Shown: positions 12,401 through 23,984 of the stretch, one piece after another
Numbering within the stretch: the stretch's first letter is position 1
How the letters are laid out: each line of letters opens with the position of its first letter
Source: Serripes groenlandicus
Taxonomy: Eukaryota; Mollusca; Bivalvia; Cardiida; Cardiidae
Direction of reading: 5' to 3'
DNA length: 64,000 nucleotides
NCBI GenBank assembly: GCA_031761405.1
Contig: JASEVX010000130.1
Span: 327,501-391,500 of the forward strand
Translations under genes and position numbers: made by a program
The notes under the pieces: model-generated
Told to the model about the DNA's origin: nothing
The model's database searches: none
Seen by the model: only the letters and a program-made list of their open reading frames with translations

Positions 12401-12642
12401 TTCTGCGTGTATGTGTATACCGGGACTTTTCTGCGTGTATGTGTATACCGGGACTATTCTGCGTCTATGTGTATACCGGGACTATTCTGTGGGTATATGT
12501 ATACCGGGACTATTCTGCGTGTATGTGTATACCGGTACTATTCTGCGTGTATGTGTATACCGGTACTATTATGCGTGTATGTGTATACCGGGACTATTCA
12601 TTGGGTATATGTATACCGGGACTATTCTGCGTGTATGTGTAT
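9441..12642. repeat. 28-bp satellite, about 114 units
   Basis: The unit combines GTATACCGGGACTATTCTGC and GTGTATGT. The base after GGGACT varies (A, C, G or T) and marks unit types. Left of about 11,400 the types are mixed; to the right nearly all are A. Blocks recur at exact multiples of 28: the CTATTCCGCG variant sits at 10,327, 10,691 (13 units on) and 11,111 (15 units on) with matching neighbours. A one-base deletion occurs near 11,842. The unit has no stop triplet in any forward frame, so three very long reading frames run through it. These are a consequence of the repeat, not a gene. Confidence 0.97.
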
Positions 12643-12954
12643 GCCGAACTGATCACCGCACATATGAAATGAAGCCACACATTCCATAAACAGAACGAGC
12701 GTATTCATTAGGTGTAGGCGACTGATTCGAGAGAATGTTTGATCATCAATGACTTCTAAAGACCTAGATCAATCACACCGCGGGGTTTTGGCATTACTGA
12801 AGTGAACGACATCTCTACGACTAATCTTGGCATGATTGTCTCTGGCTACATGCAATCCCTAAACGACCGATTCAATATCATGCTCTCTAACCGACGACTT
12901 CGATCAAACTTAATCCTTACTCGTGTGCATACGCTTTCGGAGGCATTACAGTAA
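12643..12954. other. No feature recognised
   Basis: Short single-copy-looking stretch between the 28-bp satellite and a diverged MITE. Confidence 0.45.
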
Positions 12955-13145
12955 CATCTTTCGAAAACATTTTAAAAGGTTCAAAACATTGCACCAAAAG
13001 GAGAAATTGCTGAGGACGAGCTATTTCTCCCTGTGGTGCTATGTTTCAACATTTTAAAGTATTTCATTTAAGACGATATTTTATAGGATTTCTATAGGTT
13101 TTCAAAGTCGTCGGCTACAGATTTGTTGTATGTGGGCTTTACAGG
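12955..13145. mobile_element. Diverged foldback MITE (CTGCAGCAGACGA family)
   Basis: AAAAGGAGAAATTGCTGAGG and its mirror GAGCTATTTCTCCCT form the central palindrome. AAAGTCGTCGGCTACAGATT and TTGTTGTATGTGGG are the family's right end. The left end is eroded. Better copies lie at 40,017 and 57,758. Confidence 0.6.
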
Positions 13146-13194
13146 AAAACATGGTATGAAAGTCTCATGGCTACCTTCGATATCTCTACGACCT

Positions 13195-14165
13195 GTCGTA
13201 TCATTTATCTTGCAATATTCGGTCGTAGATTGTCGTAGGCTCTAACGTCACTAGGGTATTTGGTCGTAGAATGTCGTAGGCTTTAACGTCACTATGGTAT
13301 TCGGTAGTAGATTGTAGTAGGCTCTAACGTCACTAAGGTATTCGGTCGTAGATTGTCGTAGGATCTAACGTCACTAGGGTATTCGGTCGTAGAATGTCGT
13401 AGGCTTTAACGTCACTATGGTGTTTGGTAGTAGATTGCCGTGGGCTCTAACGTCACTATGGTATTCGGTCGTAGATTGTCGTAGGATCTAACGTCACTAG
13501 GGTATTCGGTCGTCGATTGTAGTAGGCTCTAACGTCACTAAGGTATTCGGTCGTAGATTGTAGTAGGCTTTAACGTCACTAAGGTATTCGGTCGTAGATT
13601 TTCGTATGCTCTAACGTCACTAGGGTATTCGGTAGTAGATTGCCGTTGGCTGTAACGTCAATATTGTATTCGGTCGTAGATTGTCGTAGACTATAACGTT
13701 ACTATGGTATTCGGTCGTAGATTATCGTAGCCTCTAACGTCACTAGGGTATTCCGTCGTCGATTGTCATAGGTTCTAACGTTACTATAGTATTCGGAAGT
13801 AGATTGTCGTAGGCTCTAACGTCACTAGGGTATTCGGTCGTAGATTGTTATAGGTTCTAACGTTACTATAGTATTTGGTCGTAGATTGGCATAGGTTCTA
13901 ACGTCATTATGGTATTTGGTCGTAGATTGTCATAGGTTCTAACGTCATTATGGTATTCGGAAGTAGATTGTCGTAGGCTCTAACGTCACTAGGGTATTTG
14001 GTCGTAGATTGTTATAGGTTCTAACGTCACTATGGGAATTGATCGTAGATTGTCGTAGGCTCTAACGTCCCTGGGGTATTCGGTCGTAGATTGTCGTAGG
14101 CTCTGACATCACTAGAGTATTCAGTCGTAAATTGTCGTAGGCTCTAACGTCAATATGGTCTTGGG
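13195..14165. repeat. 41-bp minisatellite, about 24 units
   Basis: Units carry GGTATTCGGTCGTAGATTGT, CGTAGGCTC and TAACGTCACTA. They differ at several positions (CGTAGG or CATAGG; AACGTCAC or AACGTTAC), so this is an older or less homogenised array than its neighbours. Each unit holds an ACGTCA core that resembles a CRE half site; any function is speculative. Confidence 0.92.
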
Positions 14166-14457
14166 AGTACATAGATTATAACATGAACATCAACTAATTG
14201 AATGAAAGCTGAGGGCACAATCAAATACAGGAACATTTATACACCATTCTTCCAAAACTCCTCGATTCTCTCGAGTTATTAAGATATAATCACTAGAATG
14301 CCGACATATGTCCGGCTGTCGCCTTCTTGATGTATTAACCCTTTCATTGGTTGTGTTGTATGCACACTGGTGATACTCCGAATACAGACCTCCAGATAAG
14401 GAGAGGTATTCAGCTCTTTTTCCCACAATTTCTCTCTTTATAGTAAAGCAAACACCT

Positions 14458-14515
14458 TGTTGTGGGTACTCAAAAGAATCGTCTCATGAGACGATTCTTT
14501 TGAGTACCCACAACA
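14458..14515. repeat. 58-bp perfect palindrome (core of a foldback element)
   Basis: The two 29-base arms are exact reverse complements with no loop, meeting at GTCTCA|TGAGAC. Each arm contains GGGTACTCAAAAGAATCG. Diverged relatives lie near 30,295-30,345, 35,130-35,185, 48,495-48,550 and 54,840-54,895. Several are followed by a shared right flank (ATAGGGTT, then about 30 bases on AACATGC and an AGCTCTG-like motif), so this is an interspersed non-autonomous element. Confidence 0.9.
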
Positions 14516-14816
14516 TAGGGTTCAAGGGTCAAATAAGCATTTTAGAACATGCAAAACGACCCTTATCTAGAGCTCTGCTGGAATAGCTCTTTCTTTATCG
14601 TATGTTAGAGGAGAGAAATATAACAGTATTCAATCATACCGGCGTAATTGCGACAAGAAAGAACATGCTTTGTTGAGAGTTTTTCTATACAAATGGAAAC
14701 TGTTACACGTGTATTACGACTCTAACGAATGATTGGACAGTATATGTCATACATACTTTTATTTATTTAACACCCATGTGATGGTCGGTCCCTATCAGAA
14801 GATACGTAAACGTATA

Positions 14817-15078
14817 TAAGACGTCACACGAGAAAACCAACAGTGTGGACTCTGCGTAAAGTATCGACCCCGATCAGCCTAAGCATGCAGCACAAGCTAA
14901 CCCAGACAGACACTTTTCGCATACTGTAGATTTTCTTTTTCAGGAATCATTACTCTATACATCTATCCCACTAAGACGGAATATATCGGCCCGGATTAGT
15001 CTGCGCGGACTGCGAAGGCTGATCTGGGTCGATACATTACGCAGATTCCATAATGTTGGTTTTCACGTGGAACAGCTC
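14817..15078. mobile_element. Foldback MITE, GAGCCGTYCCACGAGAAAAC family
   Basis: Both halves are preserved: CACGAGAAAACCAACAGTGT at the left and CATAATGTTGGTTTTCACGT at the right. The inner mirror segments are GTATCGACCCCGATCAGCCT and AGGCTGATCTGGGTCGATAC. The outermost left bases are eroded (GACGTCACACGAG). Confidence 0.85.
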
Positions 15079-15188
15079 GTATGTCAAACGGTCAGAAAAT
15101 ACAGAATAAGTTTGTTTCGAACCCATTCCTCACTGGTTTCTGGGTGGCCATGCACGTGATCAAATTAAAATACTAATAAAGCACAATT

Positions 15189-15387
15189 TTAACTATTTCA
15201 CTGCCACATTTCACAAAGTCGACTCTTCCATGTTGAATATTGGACCACTCCATTTTTCGCTTAACAGGAAATTTGGTAAAACACGGCAAGAAACACGGCT
15301 GATTTCAGGAGCTCGTTACGATCTGTCTCACCTGAATCTGCATTGTCTGCAAAAGTCTTTAATTGCCTCTGACAGCGAAAGAGTTAA
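15189..15387 (-). mobile_element. piggyBac-like MITE, TTAA-flanked, diverged
   Basis: It is the same family as 6427-6640 in opposite orientation. TTAA lies at 15,189-15,192 and 15,384-15,387, the ends are CTATTTCACTGCC and GACAGCGAAAGAG, and the inner core is GAGCTCGTTACGATCTGTCT. At 191 bp it is shorter than the 206-bp copies. Confidence 0.7.
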
Positions 15388-15448
15388 GACATAGTTTTAT
15401 CATGTTTCGGTTATATTGAGAATCAAATTAAACAGATAGATACGTTAT

Positions 15449-15510
15449 ACGTGTGGCGTTTAACACAGCTTTAAATAGTTGTTCAGTCATATCACGGCGT
15501 TTGATTGGTT
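15449..15510 (-). mobile_element. SINE tail fragment
   Basis: GTGGCGTTTAACACAGCTTT, then TTCAGTCATATCACGGCG, is the shared SINE 3' domain alone. No head or body is seen. Confidence 0.55.
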
Positions 15511-15621
15511 TGTTAACTAACATAAGGTTTATCCTGCAATAGGTGCAGCGGGTGTAGTGCATGTTATGCCTGCAATATGCTCCTATTTGTTAAGTATTTG
15601 GTATAAACCATAATGGGTGTC

Positions 15622-15835
15622 TTAACTCTTTCAGCGCCACAGGCAATATTGAGGTTTTTGCAAAAAATGCAGATTCAGGTGAGTCAGCTCGTAACGAGCT
15701 GTCTCACCTGAAATCAGCATTGTTTGACCTTTAGTTACCAAAATAATCCAAAACTTTCATAAATTGAGAAATGGACACACCCGATTTTGAACATGGAAGA
15801 GTCTACTTTAAACAATTCGGCGCTGAAAGAGTTAA
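15622..15835 (+). mobile_element. piggyBac-like MITE, TTAA-flanked, 206 bp
   Basis: TTAA at 15,622-15,625 and 15,832-15,835 flanks CTCTTTCAGCGCC and GGCGCTGAAAGAG. It has the same length as the copy at 6431-6636 and nearly the same sequence, including the AGCTCGTAACGAGCT core. Confidence 0.82.
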
Positions 15836-18020
15836 GACTTGAGAGAATAAAAGCTTTTTTCAAAAGCTGTGTACATTACAAGAATGCCAACTAAACATTG
15901 ATTCGAATAAACTTAGTTTCCAGTGAAGCCTTTCTTATTAATTCGTTCAGCACTTTTATTTTGAAAAGTAAAAATATAAAAAATCCCTCTGCATTAAAAG
16001 AAAAAAGTTGTTCCTTAAACTAGTTGCTGTTTATGGGCTACTCTATTATAAAGTCTCAAAATTAAGAATGCATTCCGGAATGTGACAACGAAATAGTATT
16101 GAGGCACCGACGCAAGATTCAATGAGAACAATTACAAGATATACACGCCGCGCATGATTTTGAAGCATCAAGGAAGCAGATGCAGTTCAGTACATTTAAA
16201 TAATCTGTGCAAACAGACAGGATGTAAATATGTCGAACAAGAAGGCCAAATGTCCCTTTATTTTAGACAAGAAGGCCAATATGTGCCTATATTGCTCTCC
16301 TGGCTACCATAGCCTGTATGAAAAGGTTACCAAGAGCAGAAAGGGTCAATATTGACGTAGGTATTAAACGTTTTATATGCTACGATCTATGTGATATTCA
16401 GCATGTGAAGTTTAGTCGTGAAATGACAAGTTTAGTCCTGAAACCGTTTGGTTTACAGTTTGCTTTACATTGACTACAACTATAATGTATCATACAGGCT
16501 AAAGTTTCTCAAGGTTTTTTTTTACCAATAAACTGTTTTAAAACCTCTAACTAGATCAATTAGTTAAAAAAAAACCAGACAGGTGCTTAAATATTAACAT
16601 ATATTAAGGTTTATTGATTCTAGTTAGTTATAAGTTAAGTGAGACACAAGCTTTGGAAGGAGAGGGGGAAGTTTATTCTCCCTCCGGTTTAGCAGAAGTA
16701 TAATAGCTAAAACGGGAGTATATAAACAACAAATACGAAGTAATTTTAAAAATATAAAGATATATATGATCAAGATTGAGCATTATGAAAGTTCACATGT
16801 ATAGTCAACATATAGGAAGAATTATTAACTCTGTTTGTTTGTTTGTAATGTCACTTTAATCGTTTTGAACATGCCAGTAGAAAACTGAAAAATAAACAAA
16901 AGAAAATGGTCAAGTCAGTTCCCCAAAAGCATAGAGCGAAATCCACTTGGTACGAATCGTTCATCTCAAACGAAACAAGAAAAACCGAGTATGAATCCAA
17001 TGAATTTTAGAAATCGGATGAAATCGTGAAAACAGCGAAGTATACATAACGGAAGGAAGCAGAGACAACTTAATGAGTCTATGGGAACCGATGACACCTT
17101 GTCGTCTATTAAAAAAGAATGACCAAATTCGCCAAGCGATTACATGCTGCATTTACAAATAATAGAACGGGTCACGTTACAGCCCTGCCTATTGCATTGT
17201 TAGGTTAATGTTGTTTTTACAGTTTATAGAATATTACTGTAATATGTAGTAATTAAAAGGAATCCTGATTGATTTTTTAAAGATTACCCATTTATTTAAA
17301 AATCTTAATATTGTAAATAGGCAAAAACATCGCCAGAAACTTTTTTCTAAGCTTTGATGAAAGTTATTAAATACCCATTGAATGTGTCTAAAGTTTTGTA
17401 ATAACGGTAGAAGACATATGTATTTTGTATCTTGCTGTTTCTTAAATCATGTTATACAATTTATTTATCCATAAAGGTGTTGTTTTTTTCAAACATATAA
17501 CAGTTTTTCTGAACAATAATAATGCTGGTTGCTTTTCGATTACGTCACCCCATGGTAAAAAAATAAAATCTATCCCATATCAATAACTCGTTACTTAGTG
17601 CACTGGCCCTTAATACAGCATAATTGATACTTATAAAAAATAGTGTGATAAAATAAATTATTACACTCAGATATAAAGCTGAGTAAGCATTAATATTTTG
17701 AAAGAGTTTCGCAACTTAATTTGAATTGTAACAAACTATGGCATTTGTTTCAACCTCGAAAATTCCAGATTACATAGCACTTAAACCCCTCATTTATCGA
17801 TATATTTACTCCCAAAACAAAATGGTTTATCGCGTAACGAGAAATAAATCGTCACCCACTTGTACTGGAATCAACCTAAGACACGAAAACAGGAAACGAT
17901 GCCAATGTACTCCCGAACTATACATGACCAATATCCCCGCAGTAAAATGTGACCTAGATCTTAATTATTTTACGGTTAGTTTGCTTTATAAGCTCTGTAC
18001 ACTCTAATACAGAAGACATG
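15836..18020. other. No gene recognised
   Basis: AT-rich sequence. Two short frames, 16,961-17,152 (minus) and 17,738-18,007 (plus), show no recognisable domain, signal peptide or neighbour support. A small direct repeat, ACAAGAAGGCCAA, lies near 16,240 and 16,268. Confidence 0.5.
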
Positions 18021-18024
18021 CCGT

Positions 18025-18480
18025 AGTCTCGTCTCCCTTACTTGTAGATATAGCGTATACAAACAAGTTGTTTCGTCTCGCTTACGTGTAGCGGTAGCAT
18101 ATATGAGCACGTGGTCTCGCCTCGCGGTATTGTCTCCCTTACTTATAGCTGTAGCGTTATGAAAACGTGGTCTTGTCTCCCTTACGTGTAGCTGTAGCGT
18201 ACATGAGTACGTGGTCTCGTTTCCCTTACTTGTAGCTGTAGCGTATATGAATACGTGGTCTCGTTTCCCTTACTTGTAGATGAAACGTATATGAAAACGT
18301 GGTATTATCTCCCGTACTTGTAGCCGTAGCGTATATGAAAACGTGTTATTGTCTCCCGTATGTGTAGCCGTAGCGTATATGAAAACGTGGTCTCGTCTCC
18401 CTTACTTGTAGCTGTAGCGTACATGTATATGAGAACGTTGTCTCGTCTTCCTCACTTGTAGCTGTTACATGTATGTGTAA
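18025..18480. repeat. 44-bp minisatellite, about 10 units
   Basis: Units contain GTGGTCTCGTCTCCCTTACT, TGTAGCTGTAGCGTATATGA and AAAC. Divergence between units is moderate and a few carry internal deletions. Confidence 0.9.
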
Positions 18481-18732
18481 ACCAGCTCAAAATATTCATG
18501 CCTGACAAGGGCTTGAGCTCGGGACCTCGGAGGCGAACACTCCTCCACGTGGCTGCAAAGGTAAGCCCAAAAGCACGACAGTTTAAGTATCTCCTTATGC
18601 AAGCTCATAGCTACATATTGTATATCTATGGAACATAGCAATATACTAAATACTCCATATGAAGATATATATTTTATACACATAACCCGTTTTCTTCTCT
18701 AGAGATTGAAGTGAGTGGGTATCAATATATAT

Positions 18733-18906
18733 GAGCAGTTCCTCGAGAAAACCAACATTAGGGACACTGTGTAAAGTATTGACCCAGATCAGCCTATGCA
18801 TGGCATACAGGCTAATCCGGACAGACACTTTTCACCTCCTGTGGACTTTCTGTTTTAGAAAGCATTATATTACGCAGATAATGTCAGTGTTCTCGTGGAA
18901 CGGCTC
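18733..18906. mobile_element. Foldback MITE, internally deleted copy
   Basis: GAGCAGTTCCTCGAGAAAAC and the terminal TTCTCGTGGAACGGCTC match the GAGCCGTYCCACGAGAAAAC family. Most of the right half is missing: 174 bp, against 226-262 bp for the fuller copies. Confidence 0.8.
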
Positions 18907-19985
18907 TGTGGTATGAAAGGTCAGGAAATGACGTAAATCTCTCGCTGAAAATACATGAGCAATTTCCGGTCTATGTATGTGACACGGATAATTTCAAAGA
19001 TTTTGTAAAAGGTGAAAACAATAACTTTGGTTTATTATATTTGTTTGTAGATTTTCTGTTCGAGATTCACCTTATAACAAATAATTCGATGATGTTGACC
19101 GGTGATAAATATGATAAGATGCTGAACACCCGAAATTAAATATTACGGTCAAAGTTTTAAAACTGGTCAAAAAATGTCTTGAAATATTGGAATCATAATT
19201 CTGGGATAAAATTAGAGTAATAATTTCACTTTCAAGTACCATGAACATCTAAATATTGATCTTGTTTGCTTCAGTTTTACTGGGTAGACATACCCAGTAT
19301 GCTAATTTGTGTACAATGTCATGACTTACAATTGAGAGTTTTTCAATGTTTAATGCCAAAATAGTTTTGAACTACTTATTACTTACCGTGTTGTCACTAT
19401 TGGCGATATTTACAGAAGTTTCAACATTTCAAAATTTTGATCTCCATCTGGAGTTCAGCACCTTTAAACTAAATCACTTGATATAATACACATACTAGTT
19501 GTTATTGAATTATACTTGAACCAGGTCATGTGGAAATATACAATCAGGGGATTTTGTTTTTTTCGGCGATAGCTGATTAACGTGGGTTTTGACGTAGATG
19601 TTAAACAAATGATCTAGATTGTAGACCAATCAAATGTTGTATTTAATGTATAATGTCGAAGAAATAAAGGAAATGAAACGTTTTGATTGGTTCATAAATA
19701 AGTTAGCGATCCTACTGGAGGCACTAATAAGGTAAAGTTTTAAAATGAAATGTTTTGCATACTAACCTTTAATTGTTTTCTCTAAGAAATAAATTTCAGT
19801 GAAAAAAAATCAGTGAAAACGTATGAAATATAATATTTAAGAGCAAAATATTAATTATTTTTGAAAACATGATAAGTTTTCAGTTATTTATTGTCTATTC
19901 AAACTTATACTGTGTTACATAATACACCTCTTGGAAGCCTCGCGTAATCTCCAGTCATGTGACATATTCTCGGCCTTAAACAAAA
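18907..19985. other. No feature recognised
   Basis: AT-rich sequence with no supported frame or repeat. Confidence 0.45.
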
Positions 19986-19989
19986 TAAC

Positions 19990-20075
19990 GTCCTGTTGCT
20001 CTAGTGTAATGGATGTTGACTTGGATTCTGAAGTGAAATGTCTGTAGTTCGCTTCCCGGCAGAGGCAAGTTTTTT
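19990..20075 (+). mobile_element. tRNA-like sequence, probably a SINE head remnant
   Basis: GCTCTAGTGTAATGGATGTT resembles an A-box region and GTAGTTCGCTTCCC a B box, at about tRNA spacing. The acceptor ends pair poorly (GTCCTGT and GGCAGAGGC), so a functional tRNA gene is unlikely. Confidence 0.4.
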
Positions 20076-20262
20076 CTCTCTCTCATTCATATCAAAACCA
20101 AAGTATATGTATGAATAAAAAAAATTATAAAATTTAACCAAATATTACATATAAGGAAGATAAAATATCAAATAATATGCGCATGTTCCATTTCTTAGCG
20201 TTTTCTCATATTGATCGCCGTTTATCTTTTTTAAAGATATTTCTTGTTTAGAAACATTTCGT

Positions 20263-20372
20263 AATTGTACAGACGGTTTCTGCACACAATTGTACAGACG
20301 GTTTCTGCACACAATTGTACAGACGGTTTCTGCACACACTTGTACAGACGGTTTCTGCACACAATTGTACCG
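20263..20372. repeat. 25-bp tandem repeat, about 4.4 units
   Basis: AATTGTACAGACGGTTTCTG followed by CACAC repeats four times almost without change. One unit has CACTTG in place of CAATTG. Confidence 0.93.
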
Positions 20373-20512
20373 ATGTCGTTTGAACTAGATGACGGATAGA
20401 GATGATCATGAGCGTACAATTGACTTCCATTAGTAACAAAAGTACGAAAGTATGATACGTGGTACATTTATATGATGCACGCTTGGCAAATTGGGTTTCA
20501 TGCAGATCTTCT

Positions 20513-20738
20513 TACCCTTCCCCTCATACGACAATTCTTCAGCAGACGGCTTTGAACATATTTTGTCAAAATAGAATATCTCTATAATTAAATGGATAAC
20601 CTATGACTAAAAGTGGAAAACATTGTGGCAAAAGGAGAAATTGCTCGTCATGAGCAATTTCTTCTTTTGTCACTATGTTTTCAAAAAGCCGTCTGCTGCA
20701 GAGGCGTCAGAAAGCGTCTATATTTGGGAAAGGGTTAA
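20513..20738. mobile_element. TTAA foldback MITE (CTGCAGCAGACGA family)
   Basis: The left end is ACCCTTCCCCTCATACGACA with TTCAGCAGACGGCTTTGA. The centre is a palindrome, GAGAAATTGCTCGTCATGAG, continuing to GCAATTTCT. The right end is AAAGCCGTCTGCTGCAGAGG, then GGGAAAGGGTTAA. TTAA lies at 20,735-20,738. The family's CCCTTTCCC end next to TTAA suggests piggyBac mobilisation. Confidence 0.75.
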
Positions 20739-20946
20739 TTAATACCTGGTTGATGTGGATTATCTCACGCTAATTTGATGTTCATAGGTGCTGGGTGTTT
20801 GTTTCTTATTACCTTCATTCGTACCGCCGAAAATACGAGTAGTTTAATTGATCTAATTAAGAAGTAACATGTCCAACACATCGATATAATATTCGAATGG
20901 CTGATAGTGTTGCCAAACTGAAACAAGATGTAGTCAAGTTCTTTCT

Positions 20947-21130
20947 TTAACTCGTTCCCATACGCTCTCTGACGCCTCTACAGCAGACGAATTTTAGCAA
21001 TTTCTCATACGCAAATTGTTTATCAATTTTAGTCAATAATTGTTCTTTAATTTATAGAGAGTTTCAATAGTTTTGACTAAATGTTTTGAAAGACATCTGC
21101 GGTAGACGTGTTGTATGTAGGAAAGGGTTT
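20947..21130. mobile_element. TTAA foldback MITE (CTGCAGCAGACGA family)
   Basis: TTAA at 20,947-20,950 is followed by CTCGTTCCCATACGC and TACAGCAGACGAATTTTAGC. The right end reads TTGTTGTATGTAGGAAAGGG. The central palindrome is worn. Confidence 0.6.
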
Positions 21131-21190
21131 ATAACTAATACTAACAATATTTGTTCCGTTATAATTCGCCGAGATATTTCCAACCGGGAC

Positions 21191-21500
21191 AAGCAAGCAG
21201 TAGTAGAGAGAATACGGACATGTTCCAGAGTTATCATAACACAATACGTAATGTATCCGCGCAGTTTAATATGAATCTCAGCCTGCAGAGTTCTAGATAA
21301 GCAAGCAGTAGCAGAGAGAATACGGACATGTTTCAGAGTTATCATAACACAATACGTAATGAATCCGCGCAGTTTAATATGAATCTCAGCCTGCAGAGAT
21401 CTAGATAAGCAAGCAGTAGCAGAGAGAATACGGACATGTTAGAGAGTCATCTTTACACATTACGTAATGAATCCGCGAAGTTTGATATGAATCTCGATCA
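21191..21500. repeat. 108-bp tandem repeat, about 2.8 units
   Basis: GCAAGCAGTAGCAGAGAGAA begins at 21,193, 21,301 and 21,409, exactly 108 bases apart. The paralogous site at 41,148-41,210 has only part of one unit. Confidence 0.9.
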
Positions 21501-21689
21501 CTTTATGTAATGTTATATCTACGAATCTCCTAAATTCGTGATTATAGCATTTAAATTAAATTACATTGTCGACTACTAAATGAACTTCTAGACATCAGGA
21601 CATATTGATACACTTCTCAATTGACTGTATATGCAAAGTCATGGGACTAAAGAAAGAAACTAATTACGTCAGGAACTAAGGAAGATCAC

Positions 21690-22768
21690 GAAGTTGGAAG
21701 GCTCTACGATATATTAAGCATTTTGAACATATCTGACATACAGTTTACATTTCTAAAGATGAAGTTGAAAGGCTCTACGATATATTAAGCATTTTGATCA
21801 TATCTGACATACAGTTTACATTAAGATGAAGTTGGAAGGCTCTACGATATATTAAGCATTTTTAACATATCTGACATACAGTTTACATTTAGATGAAGTT
21901 AGAAGGCTCTACTATATATTAAGCATTTTGATCATATCTGACATACAGTTTACATTAAGATGAAGTTGGAAGGCTCTACGATATATTAAGCATTTTTAAC
22001 ATATCTGACATACAGTTTACATTTAGATGAAGTTGTAAGGCTCTACGATATATTAAGCATTTTTAACATATCTGACATACAGTTTACATTTAGATGAAGT
22101 TGGAAGACTCTACGATATCTTAAGCATTTTGAACATATCTGACATACAGTTTACATTTAGATGAAGTTGGAAGGCTCTACGATATATTAAGCATTTTGAT
22201 CATATCTGACATACAGTTTACATTTAGATGAAGTTGGAAGGCTCTACGATATATTAAGCATTTTGAACATATCTGACATACAGTTTACATTTAGATGAAG
22301 TTGGAAGGCTCTACGATAGATTAAGCATTTTGAACATATCTGACATACAGTTTACAGTAAGATGAAGTTGGAAGGCTCTACGATATATTAAGCATTTCGA
22401 ACATATCTGACATACAGTTTACATTAAGATGAAGTTGGAAGGCTCTACGATATATTAAGCATTTCGAACATATCTGACATACAGTTTACATTTAGATGAA
22501 GTTGGAAGGCTCTACGATATATTAAGCATTTTGAACATATCTGACATACAGTTTACATTAAGATGAAGTTGGAAGGCTCTACGATATATTAAGCATTTTG
22601 AACATATCTGACATACAGTTTACATTTAGATGAAGTTGGAAGGCTCTACGATATATTAAGCATTTTGAACATATCTGACATACAGTTTACATTAAGATGA
22701 AGTTGGAAGGCTCTACGATATATTAAGCATTTTGAACATATCTGACATACAGTGTACATTTAGATGAT
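21690..22768. repeat. 67-bp minisatellite, about 16 units
   Basis: Units contain AGATGAAGTTGGAAGGCTCT, ACGATATATTAAGCATTT and ATATCTGACATACAGTTTAC. Units are nearly identical and differ mostly at TTGAAC, TTGATC, TTTAAC or TCGAAC. No counterpart array is present in the paralogous copies around 41.2 or 61.4 kb. Confidence 0.96.
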
Positions 22769-23034
22769 ATAGAACCGACGTGCGAATTGGTCGTTTTCTA
22801 CACTTGTCGACAATTAAATCGTCTGTATGTTGGTTTTCATAGATTTTAATAATGTTTTATACCTATCCTTCAGCAACGTCAGGCGATAAAGAGTCATACA
22901 TTATTGATGTTGCTTTATGGTGCTAAGTCATAAAGCCATGACATTTAAAGGGTTTGGGAGAATCTTAACGTTATCCCAAAGTCTGTCTGGCACACTTAAA
23001 TATGATGCCGGAACGGAGATCTATGAACGTCTCT

Positions 23035-23300
23035 TCTTTCTAAACCGCATCGCTCTTGTAGTGATTAGAGCGTCCGCATCTAGACCGAAAGATAAAGGTT
23101 CGATCCGAAGTCGGGTGATATAAAATTGGTAGTAGTTGCTTCGCTCCTAGACTTTCAGTTTTGCCTGGCTGTAACAACGACTAATACTCTGCCATAAGGA
23201 TAATATTACCGGCAGTCCTGGTAATTAGCCAAGGAAACAACGTTAAAAGACTGAAATACTACTGAAAGCGACATATAACACCATTGACAATGACAAATAT
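23035..23300 (+). mobile_element. tRNA-derived SINE (type 4), copy 1
   Basis: The head has an A-box-like TTGTAGTGATTAGAGCG and a B box GGTTCGATCCGAAG. The body contains GGTAGTAGTTGCTTCGCTCC and one unit of GGTAATTAGCCAAGGAAACA. The end is ACTGAAAGCGACATATAACA followed by CCATT. The paralogues at 41,975 and 61,730 fix its boundaries. Confidence 0.75.
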
Positions 23301-23727
23301 TTTATTGAAAGTAATTAGGCCACGGGCCCATAGTACGAAGCATTATATTTAACAAATAGTATATAACTGAGAATGATGTCCTTATCATGTTTTCATTAAC
23401 ATATATTTGAAATAATTCAACTATACTTACTTATTTCTGGTATCAGCGGCCACGTTGTTCTGTAGTTTCCATTGAATATATATCTGGTACAAAACGATAG
23501 TTTTCAGAATGTGGGAGACATAAATCTACCACGCCATTTCTATATACTATAAGAAAGGAACACAATGGCAAAACACATCTGTTTTTATACATTGGCTGAT
23601 TCTCTGTGAAACATAAAACTCCGTTTATTTATCAATACAATTATATATGGTTTTATGTGAATAACGGGCTACTAAAGGCAATTGCCTTCATCGTAAGAGG
23701 CACGAACACCTGCTTCTTTTAATAATT

Positions 23728-23984
23728 GAGCCTTTCCATGAGAAAACCAACATCCTCTGAGTAAAGTATCGACCTGGATCAGCCTAAGCATGCCTCGCAG
23801 GCCAGACCGGACACACGATTTTCGCCTCCTGTGGATTTTCTGTTTAAGAAATCATTACTCTATACCTATTTTCTCCCTGTGACGGAATGTGTCGGCCCGG
23901 ATTAGCCTGCGCGGACTGTGCAGGATGATGTGGATCGATGCATTACGCAAATTATATAATGTTAGTTTTATCGTGGAACGGCTC
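23728..23984. mobile_element. Foldback MITE with empty site in the other copies
   Basis: It starts GAGCCTTTCCATGAGAAAAC and ends TTATCGTGGAACGGCTC. AATT lies on both sides. The paralogous sites near 42,478 and 63,428 read TTTAATAATT straight into the flank (then TCGATGATT), without the element. It therefore entered copy 1 after the duplications, or was lost precisely from the others, which is less likely. Confidence 0.85.

Noticed and set aside
9441..12642. Centromere or telomere sequence
   Set aside because: The array is only about 3 kb, has a 28-bp unit, and no TTAGGG-type repeats occur. Nothing in the window supports a chromosomal landmark.
9080..12689. Very long reading frames (up to about 1190 codons) with a cysteine- and tyrosine-rich repeat
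   Set aside because: They run through a 28-bp satellite with no stop triplet in any forward frame. All three frames give the same rotated peptide, and some include the N gap. No start context, splice pattern or domain supports a protein.
13195..14165. Enhancer built of CRE-like ACGTCA sites
   Set aside because: The motif repeats only because the 41-bp unit repeats. Spacing and divergence look like a minisatellite, and no gene is nearby.
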